Shown here: positions 55,730 through 64,000 of the stretch, one piece after another
Numbering within the stretch: the first letter of the stretch is position 1
Layout of the letters: the number at the start of each line of letters is the position of its first letter
DNA from: Bombardia bombarda
Lineage: Eukaryota; Ascomycota; Sordariomycetes; Sordariales; Lasiosphaeriaceae
Length of the DNA stretch: 64,000 bases
Reading direction: 5' to 3'
Assembly (NCBI GenBank): GCA_030512295.1
Contig: JAULSR010000002.1
Span: 2,418,001 to 2,482,000 of the forward strand
The notes under the pieces: model-generated
What the model saw: the letters and a program-made list of their open reading frames with translations, nothing else
Database searches by the model: none
Told to the model about the DNA's origin: nothing
Translations under genes and position numbers: made by a program

Positions 55730-58700
55730 GACCACCGATCACCGCCGCGGGGGTCGGGATCGGCGGCGTCACCGTCCTCTGCTGGGGGTCCCCACCCTGC
55801 AGCCGCTGCTGCGGCGACTTGTAGTTGACCTTGCTGCCCTCGAGATAGATCCTCTCGAGCTCGTCCTCGAGCACGCCCCTTTTCAGGAACTCTTGATACT
55901 GTTTGTAGATCTTCAGGGTCGCCTTGGCGTCTTCGATCGAGTCGTGCGTTACTACCTGGATGAACTCTTTGAAGAGGACATGGGTCAGGAACGCTAGGCC
56001 TAGCTTGCGCCGGCGCGACTCGAGATAGAAGAGGTCGATGGTGTCGATCACCTGCGCGCGGGGGGTTGTATGTTAATAACACGGAAGTCTCCCTGCATGC
56101 CGTGACCCAAGAACCGACAGCCGAGGTTGAGGAGGACCCAAATCTTTTTGTACGCCACCTTGAGCGACACCAGGTTGTGGTTGGTCAAGTGCGGGTTCAG
56201 GTCTGCCGCTGTGATACCCGAGAACTTGGTCAGATAATCCACGATGGGCTCTCTAATAGAAATGTAGTCGTCAATAAACGCCCTTCCTTCGTCCTCGCCG
56301 GTGCAGCGAATTACTGATACTCGTGCCAGCGCATATGACATGGGTCGGATGATCTCCTTAATCCCATCGGAGTTCATCTGGATCTCAGGCATCTTGAGCG
56401 CGACGAACTCGGTATCAAAAGCGACGATTGTCTCTGGACCGGGCCGTTCTGTTACCGGATTGAGAATCTTGTATGTCTTGGAATCGGACGGAGGGCTTGG
56501 CTTCGTGTTAGTGTATTCTGCGTTTTGATACATCTGGAAGGGAACTCCTCACCTGAGGTCCTTATACAGAACCGACGTATCCAAATGGGTCTTCCAGTCC
56601 ATACTGAACTTGTTGTTTGCCGTCTTGAGATGAAAAAAGAGGACAGAGGGTGTCTTCCACGTTGTGTTGAAAGTGAGCGCCTCGAAGCTTGACAATGACC
56701 GCACCGAAAAGTCATTGAAAATGTGCCATCGGCTCTCCTCCGAAGGAAAGGGGTCAGAATGTGCAACTGGAAGAGAAACATTATCAGCAACCATGCCTTA
56801 ACCAATATCATACACTCAAACGAACGGAGAAACAAGAAGAAGAAAAACTTACGGTTAATCATGCTCACCAGATGGGGCTTATTCGGCGTACTACCCTCAA
56901 TATTCACCACCAGCCCCACGAGCGAGTACACCGTAATGTTGTGGATGCCCCTTTGGAGATGCAGCTTTAGATCTTGGCCCTCGTAGCAGAAGAACCGACC
57001 CTGATCCACTATGATCCCGATCTCCTCAGGAAGCCAGCCAGGCGTCGCCCAGAGCTTGCGGTGCTCCATCATCATCACCGCCGCGTTGAGCGCCAGCACG
57101 GCCGGGATGCTATGTATCGTCTTTCGAGTCTGTAATTGTTGGTAGCGTTGACATCTACTGCACCACCCCTTAGTCGGCATCTCGCGCTCGACGCCCATCT
57201 TGAGCACTTGCGAAAACGTAATCTTGGGCGCCTTTCCTCCCCTAGTAGGCGCGGCCTGGCTGGATGGATACATGAGGTCGTTGACATATGCCGCACCAGG
57301 CCGTACAGACTCGCTGCCGCAGTTCATACACTTTATGGTGTTGACCGCAGATGTTTCGAGCACCTTGGCAGCGAGCTGGTCTGGGCTGGGAGGCTGGTTA
57401 AAGTTGAAGAGGGTTTGCTCAAGCGCAGTCGAGGCGGCGGGCATACTGCGGTATTCTTGGTTTATTCTGTCCAAGAGGAATCTGCTCAGGCCCTGGACCA
57501 TGGTGGTTAAAGACTGCCCAATCTTCTCTTCCTCGATCAGACCCAGCGTTGCAGCTTCACACGGATTGATTAGCAAACTTTCAAATCGCAATAAATCAAG
57601 CTAAAAGAGCCAAACTTACCATTAGTCGTATTGCTGAGGGCCTTCAACAGATTTGTCGCCTGACAAGTTGAGCCCTCGGCCTTTTGCAACATGTCGAAGA
57701 CGTAGCCCAGTTCACACAGCATACACGGATCTTTTAGACAAGACGTCGCGGCGTGTTGAAGAGCCAGATTTCGCAACAGCGGGGTATAATGCATAAGCTG
57801 CACAAGGGAATTCGCGTACGAGTTCACAATGTGATTCTCCAGCCCGGCATAACCGGTCCTGTTGAAGAAGCCAAAGTCAAAGTCATCCACGCCGAACTTA
57901 CTGTACTTGATTTCGAGGTCCCGATACATGGGCGGTGCCTCTGGCTTCAGACTCTCAAGCTCGGTTGTGGATGGCTGTTTCTGAGCGATGGGTTCCACCT
58001 TGACCTCGGTCTCGGGACTGGGACCAGTATATGATGTGGATGGTTCACGCGCTCGTTCGCTCAGGAACATGGGAGGCCGTAAAGTGTTGGACGTGTTCCC
58101 AGTTGTCCGGGTGTCCTGGGCCTGGTTCCGACGAGTATTGTTGGGTTTCTTTCCATAGAAGTAACTTTCTAATTGGGTGAGGCCGGCCAGAAAAGCTGGG
58201 TCGTTCACCACAGGAGGAGGAGCGCCAACATCCGAGATAATATCGCTAGGCCATGCGGAAAATAGTTGGTCCCAATAGTATGGCATTCCGATGGAGCTCA
58301 GTGGCCTGATTAATGCTTGATTAGACTTAAACACAAAAGGAGCAACTGCACAAGGTAAACACTTACGTGTCGGGCGACCAGTCAAGCGGTGGAGCCGGCT
58401 CCGGTGGTTCAGGAAGCTCAGGTGGGAGAGAAAGATCCGTAAACTGAATCTTTGACGGCGATCCCCATAAATGTATGCTGTTATCTGTGGAATCGGCCAT
58501 GACTAGGGCCTCCCCCGAAGGCGCGATCTCAAACATCTTTAGAGACACAATATTGGCATGTCGAACATTGCTCGTGTTAGGATTCATAAGATCGACGACA
58601 TGCATCTGCCCGACCTGCGAAACAACAATACTAGTGGTCAGCATGCGGGGATGCAGCCGCACATAGGCCGCAAGCGGCGGGAACGGCATCGGTTTCATCG

Positions 58701-59876
58701 ACGTCATGTTCTTGAGATCGTATACGTTGACATAGGGGTCCAGCATGTGGGTCTGGGCGGCCTGGGTCTTAAGAGAGCCGCCGCAGGTGACGATGAAGTC
58801 GCTCTGGGCGTCCATGTCGTTGATGAAGGACGTGTGAGCCTGCCAGCTCTTGACAATCTTGAGTGAGATGGGGTCAAGGAGGTCCACGCAGCCGTTCTTT
58901 GTCGCGGCGCATATATATTTACTCTTTTTCATAATAGAATAGTGATGCTCCGTAGGGACCTTCAGGCCAGTCAGTAACAGCGGGTAGGGCAGGGGGTGTA
59001 CGAATGAGTGAGCCAACCTGCTTGACAACCTCCCCCTTGTTGACGTCGATGACAAACAAGGTGTCCTGCCAGCCAGACACCACAATTTCTGAAGCTCCCT
59101 TTGAGGTGAAACTCATGCATCTCAAGTCCTTGAAGTCGTCGTGTCTGAATAACCGGTCAGCCATTCCGCTGGACATCTATCCCCAGCCCAAAAAGCAGTG
59201 GTGAAGAAAGAAGTTAGAGCATCTCCCACGTACTTGACTCTCCACAAAGCCGGCCCCCGGCGCATCGCCATATGCACCGTCCGTGGACCAAGAACAATTA
59301 CGCCCTTCTCATGGAAGAGAAACTGGCGTACCGGCCCATCCTTGGCCTCCTGCATCCGAAATGCGGTATACACACGGAGGTCCCGTCCATAAAACGACAC
59401 GACACGGCCCTAGTAGCAGGTAAGTACGGTGGTCTAGCAACCAAATGAGAGGGAAGGGAGATGGAGAGGGGAAAACTTGCATTATCGCTACCAACCCACA
59501 GAAGCTCTTGGGTGTTATCGAAAGCAAATGCAGTCGGTGCGATTCGCCGTATGTAGTCATGACTACCTGCCGGGAAGGTGATGCAGCTTATCTGTTTGGG
59601 AGAAGGAGAGAAAGTCCCCAGGTTAGTACCCATCCTTTCACATCATCACAACACACGAGTCGTTGGATGTTGCTGGCAGGGGATGGAGGTGATAGAGCAT
59701 GAGTGAGGTAGGTGATGGCGTCCATCCACGTGTGCCAACGATGTTCGTCACCCACCCCGCCAGGCAGCCATCCATGCCATCCACTCCAAAACTAAAGCTT
59801 CGAATATGGGAATATGAAAAGATGTGATATCCGTGTAAGAATCGTGCGCACTCACCTGAGCCCAGTCCGGATCCAT
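55491..59876 (-). CDS. PAN2: PAN2, catalytic subunit of the PAN2-PAN3 deadenylase (one-base frame break)
   Basis: Shortens poly(A) tails in the cytoplasm with PAN3. Nine exons: 59876-59856, 59591-59481, 59409-59234, 59168-59018, 58959-58367, 58305-57620, 57554-56853, 56766-56553, 56495-55491. Order: N-terminal WD40 part (DLRCMSFTSKG, HAHTSFINDMDAQ-like, AAYVRLHPRMLTTSIV), pseudo-ubiquitin-hydrolase domain (GYAGLENHIVNSYANSLVQL), and DEDD exonuclease (VAFDTEFVALK, FLGHGMQGDFRVIN, THDSIEDA). Conserved text changes frame at about 56054 (IQPPAR then QVIDTIDLFYLES) as if one base were missing; restoring it gives 1219 residues. Intron 2 has a GC donor. The tail contains poly-Thr and poly-Ala runs from trinucleotide repeats. 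Confidence 0.92.
55636..55729. repeat. Coding trinucleotide repeats (GCA)n and (GTA)n
   Basis: About 17-18 GCA units adjoin about 14 GTA units, read on the minus strand as poly-Ala and poly-Thr in the PAN2 tail. Confidence 0.95.
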
Positions 59877-61188
59877 AGCCAATGAATTGCCAACTTTCTT
59901 CTAATCACATATTCGAGGGAAAGCAAAGCCAGAGGGCAAGAAACAGGCCAGTAATCTCAAAAGAGAAGCCAAAGACAGCAGAAATTTCAGAAAGATTGCA
60001 AAAACGAGCGAAAGAAGGCAAAGGTCGGATGTCGGTCTTGGTATGACCCTGCTCAGTCTCGATCTTGTTGCCCTCAAGTATTTCCCCCCAACCCCAAAAT
60101 CAGTAGTTGGAGCGTCGCTGTTGTATCTTGTCGTGGGGCAAAGTCGTCGGGGATGGATATTCTCTCTCTCCAAAAAATAAAAAGCGCCAAGCCAAGGCGA
60201 CTCACTCGGACGAGGGAGAAGACTTATGATTTATCGGATGGCTGGCCAGAGTGTGAGTAGTGGTGGTGGGATGGATTGGGATGTTTTGCGAATGCAATCA
60301 ATCAATCAATCAATCAATCGAATCAACTGCTTGCTGAACCCCACAATTCCCGAGGGGCACCCTTGCCGAACAAAGACAGCTGCCCATGCCGCCGCGCCTT
60401 AGGTTGTTCGTGGGGCTGACGTTCCACTCACTCACTCACTGCTGAGGCCAGCAAGCCAGGTACCCGCCTGCCTGGGGAGCTTGGGCCCTGTAATCAATCG
60501 CAGCTGCATCTATCTGTCCTCTTGCCGAAACTTCCAGGAAGCGGTATTTCTTCCCGATTGATTGACATTTGACGACGACATCAGAAGCTGAAAAGAAAAA
60601 GAAAAAGGAAAAGCAGGAAAAAGAAAAAGAAAAAAAGAAAAAACGTGATCGAACCATATCGAGGTCACAACTGAGGCCAGACTACACATGCAGTACTACT
60701 CCTACTGACTCACCTACATGACATGACTGTCAACTTTCCCAGAAATACAAATTGACACGACGATAGCCTCACTCTCACCTCCACAGACAGGCACAACAAA
60801 ACCGAATAACTTCTTCATCTCTCACTGGCATAGAGAAAAAAGACAAATCAACGTACCAATGCTTTCACAACCCAATTGTCGTACTGGCTAACCATATATT
60901 TACTATACCTTGTCTCGCAAGGTCGACAATGGGCGGTATAAACGAAACAACATAAAAATAATGTCGTTCCACCGAGAAAAAAGACCACTATTATACTCAC
61001 TTTATCCCCTCCTTCCCTTCCTTGCCCAAAAACGCCCACAATAATTCACAACACACACACTCTCTGGCACTGCTCATCAACTATGACCGCGAAAAACCAC
61101 AATGACCATGACCATCTGCACATTACCATACCGCGCGCATGCACGCAAAAAAAGAAATCATGACCCAAGTAGATGATGCATCACACTA
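59877..61188. other. Intergenic / PAN2 promoter side
   Basis: About 1.3 kb holding the PAN2 promoter and the 3' flank of the carrier gene. It contains AATC repeats near 60295-60319, ACTC repeats near 60427-60440, and an AAGAAAAAG-rich patch at 60590-60640. No gene is supported. Confidence 0.5.
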
Positions 61189-62265
61189 CTACTTGGTGAT
61201 CCAGCCCAGATAGTCGGCAACAATCAAAGTCACCATCCTGCGATTCAATCACAACGTTAGCATCAAGCCTAAACAAAAACACACACAGACACAGGATATA
61301 ACTCACGCATGCGGCGCAATGCGCACATAATACGTCCCAAACCCCCTATAAAACCTCAACACGCCCTCCTCCCTCGCCACCTTGGCAAAGCAGTCCACCA
61401 TGCCCTTATACGGCACCTTCCCGTCCGGCCCCTTCTGCTGCTTCTGCAGCCGCGTCTTGACAAAGTCAAACGGCAGCGAGAAGAAGGACGCAAAGAAGCC
61501 CGCGATCCCGCTCGCGCAGAGCGTCTGCGTGTTGGCCGTCCACGCCGTCCGCGTCTTGAGCTGCGACTTGGCCTCGCTGAAAAACGCCAGCTGGCCAAAG
61601 TTGAGCGCCATGGCGCGCACCACCGTCGGCGCCGCCCCGGCCCACAGCGCCCCGACGCCCTCGCTCTTCGCGATCGAGCTGAGCGCGTCGATCACAGACT
61701 TGTAGTTCTTGCGCTCCGCCAGCGGCTTGAGCCCGTCGCTCTGCATCCGGATCAGCGCCAGGTCCGCCGGGTTCCCCACCATGGCCGCGATGGCGCCCGC
61801 CGACAGGCCGGCCGTCGCGCGCTCCGCGAAGCCGATCTTCTGGTTCTTGGCCTCGGCGCGGGCGGTTAGCCTGCCCATGAAGGTGTCGAAGAAGCCGAGG
61901 CGAGCGGTTGTGTATACCGCCTGGCGGAGGAGGCCGGCTGAAAGGCCCGTGTATAGGTCGAGGGCCTTGCCCGTGGCGAGGATCTCGCGGGTGACGGAGA
62001 GGGGTGTTGCCCGTGGGCCGCCCGCCTTGCCTTCGCCGGCGAGCTGGATGCGGACCTTGATCATGTCGACGGGCTGGATGACGGTCGTGGCCACCATGCC
62101 GCTGAGCCCTCCGTTAATGAAGGGCAGCGCGCCTCGCATAAAGGGCGTGTGGAGGAAGTCATTAGCCGCCGCCACGGTATCGGCCTGGGCCGACTTGGCC
62201 GTGTCCATGATTTCGCCTTTTCTGGAACGAGCTGCTTCAGCGGTCTGCTTTACTGTGCGAGACAT
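61189..62265 (-). CDS. Mitochondrial 2-oxoglutarate/malate-type carrier
   Basis: A member of the mitochondrial carrier family (SLC25) in the inner membrane, most like the oxoglutarate/malate exchanger. Exons are 62265-61307 and 61237-61189, giving 335 residues. The three repeats each carry the carrier signature: PVDMIKVRIQ, NPADLALIRMQ and PFDFVKTRLQ. The 16-residue second exon completes helix 6 (APHAMVTLIVADYLGW). The RMQSDG segment and LYTGLSAGLLRQAVYTTARLG are typical of the OMC subgroup and support that choice over dicarboxylate carriers. The N-terminal extension of about 45 polar residues is longer than usual. The start is the first ATG after a leader without family similarity. Confidence 0.88.
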
Positions 62266-64000
62266 GACTGGAATCCGATATCGGATTGAAAAAGAGGTTT
62301 CGATTGGTAATTGCAAAGAGGAGGAAAATATGCTGACCACACGCGCGCGCGCTCTCTCTCTCTCGCTCTGCCGGGTTTAAGTGACAGATGGAAAGTGGAT
62401 TTGCAAAAAGACTACTACATGGCGCAAGCATTGTTAGTTATCAAAACACTGTTATCCGTACTCGGGCTTTCCAGACGGGGGGGGGGGGGGGGGCTTGACA
62501 AGACAAGCAAGAACGCAAAAGCAAAGCAAGCAGGCAAAGCGGGTGTAGTTTTCCGCTTGGAACGCCACGTCTGAGCAACAAAGCAAAGCTTCAATAAGTG
62601 CCAAGATGACGGTGAGCAAGGCCAGCCGTCACCAATGCCGTCAGCTTCATGGCTCCCATGGATTGCCGAGATAGTGGGCGTCCCTGATGGCATAGCTGGA
62701 TGTGATAGCTGGTGCATCCATGACTGAGATGGCTGAGTGCGCCGAACACTGAATGAGTAGTGTGCACTGACAGCAAAGCACATTGCACGCAGCAGCAGAA
62801 AGCATGGAGCAGCAGCAGCAAAAGCTCGCGCCGATTCGCGCCGCACGTCGGGCATATCGGGCATGTGCATCTTTTCTGGACGTGGCGCTCCGGATTACTA
62901 TGGCTGTCCGTGGGTGGTGATAAAGCACTACGCATTGGATCCATGTTCAGGAGTGCTTGGTTTCTGGAAAGAGTCCTACGCTAGACACCTAGCGATGGCT
63001 GGCGTCGGCGTCCGAGTTGCGGGAACTGCTTGCTCTGCTCTGCTCTTCTCTGCTTGCTGTTTCCTGCTTGCTTGCTTGCTGCTGCATGCGGCGGAGGCTT
63101 TTGCCTTTGGGGGTGGGAAACGCCGGCGTTGAGTCGCTTTTCCTCAAGGTTTCCTCCCGATTTCCCCCGGTGTGTCGGGCTTCGAAGGGGGACGGACAGG
63201 CGGGGTGGATCCCTAAGTTGGGTGGGGCCCCCGAAATCGAGATGCAATTGATGCATGAGGAATGAGACCAGACCGCAGCCATGGGAGAGAAGCCCAAACT
63301 CTGTTTTGAAAAACGCAAAAGAAAAAAGGGAAAAAGTGCACACCACAATTCATTACTTACCCAAATCGCCAATAGCACGGGCCTTGAAACGCTAATGCCG
63401 ATGATGGCACGGATAACTTGTTGAAGCCAACCACTCTGTTGAAAGCAAAAAGGCGGCGCTTGTCGTCGGTCTTTATGTTGAGGTGCTATGCCGTGGCTAT
63501 GCCGAGGAGCGTGTGTCGTGTGCAAGCTTATACAGCTAGGTACAGCAGCAGTGCGCGCCAAGTACCAGTTCGTCGATAGCTTGGGAAGAAGGCGGGGTCG
63601 CGTGCTTTAGGAACGACGAGATCGAGGAGCTGGTCTCGAGAGAAGGAAGACGAGGAGTTCAGACAGGAGGAAATGACAAAGGTAGGTCGATATACAATTT
63701 CCAAGTTGATAGGTTGAAGAAATGGAAGACGGAAAAAAAGAAAAGAAATGGAGGAGATGATGTAGTCTTAGAGGATGATCACTTCTTATGGCCGAGGTAG
63801 TTGGCAAGGCCGGGTGTAGGGTATGGTATGGTATCGGAGTAAGGGTGGTTACGGAAGAAGAGAGGAGAGGAGAAAGAAATTGGAACTCGATGAGACAGAA
63901 GAGACAAAGGATGGCCAAAGCTACTAGTAGCCGTTGGGCCCTTTTGTGTAGCTACTGTACCTATCAAAGGGGGAAAACAGGCGTCGGCGATATATTTATG
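62266..64000. other. Intergenic to the right edge
   Basis: 1.7 kb upstream of the carrier gene. It contains a run of 17 G at 62477-62493 and GCTTGCTTGCTTGCT near 63066-63080. A minus-strand piece ending at 63779 (PGLANYLGHKK then TGA) could be the end of a gene running in from the right, but its splice structure is not clear. Confidence 0.4.

Noticed and set aside
56021..56082. 33-bp intron to explain the PAN2 frame change
   Set aside because: Too short for a fungal intron and it would remove the conserved RVIN segment.
63779..63967. Minus-strand piece ending PGLANYLGHKK
   Set aside because: Its end reads like a real C-terminus, but the start and splice sites lie outside or cannot be set.

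Overview
The window looks like nuclear DNA of a filamentous ascomycete, most likely a sordariomycete. Genes are split by short introns (about 46-80 bp) with GTRNGT donors and CTRAC-type branch sites. The coding repertoire is fungal: a PMC1-type Ca2+ pump, a SurE-TTL fusion, DASH subunit Duo1 and a fungal P450. A copia element is ruined by stops of the kind left by C-to-T mutation (RIP-like). Exon structures were assembled by hand from frame, splice sites and family conservation; no search was run.

Layout. 1-10.7 kb is accessory-like: two C2H2 zinc-finger genes, three genes of unknown function, a 44-residue Cys-rich peptide gene and a nested minisatellite. 11.3-12.7 kb holds mevalonate kinase. 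13.1-17.6 kb is a dead Ty1/copia element on the minus strand. 19.4-23.9 kb is the Ca2+-ATPase, followed by a 6.8-kb stretch with no gene I can support. 30.6-33.9 kb is a PBY1-like SurE nucleotidase/tubulin-tyrosine-ligase fusion. 35-43.4 kb is a cell-cycle block: an SP/TP-rich nuclear protein, DUO1, RNase H2 subunit B and MCM10, with ACGCGT (MCB) boxes in both divergent promoters. 43.6-48 kb has a P450 divergent from an F-box gene. 49.9-54 kb has fructose-1,6-bisphosphatase and a PTS2-bearing peroxisomal thiolase in tandem. 55.5-59.9 kb is PAN2, and 61.2-62.3 kb a mitochondrial 2-oxoglutarate/malate-type carrier.

How the genes fit together. MCM10, RNase H2B, Duo1 and perhaps their SP/TP-rich neighbour act in S phase or mitosis and share MBF-like promoter elements. 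FBP1 and the thiolase both serve growth on fatty acids or C2 sources (gluconeogenesis and beta-oxidation).

The most unusual points are: (i) a SurE-TTL gene in which the splice donor itself supplies the stop codon of a SurE-only isoform; (ii) apparent single-base frame breaks inside the conserved parts of MCM10 and PAN2, most simply assembly or sequencing errors; (iii) an in-frame open extension of about 165 codons beyond the PAN2 TAG; (iv) two GC-AG introns; (v) a 13/15-bp minisatellite that mimics a protein in all three frames. I did not find a clearly new multi-gene system.
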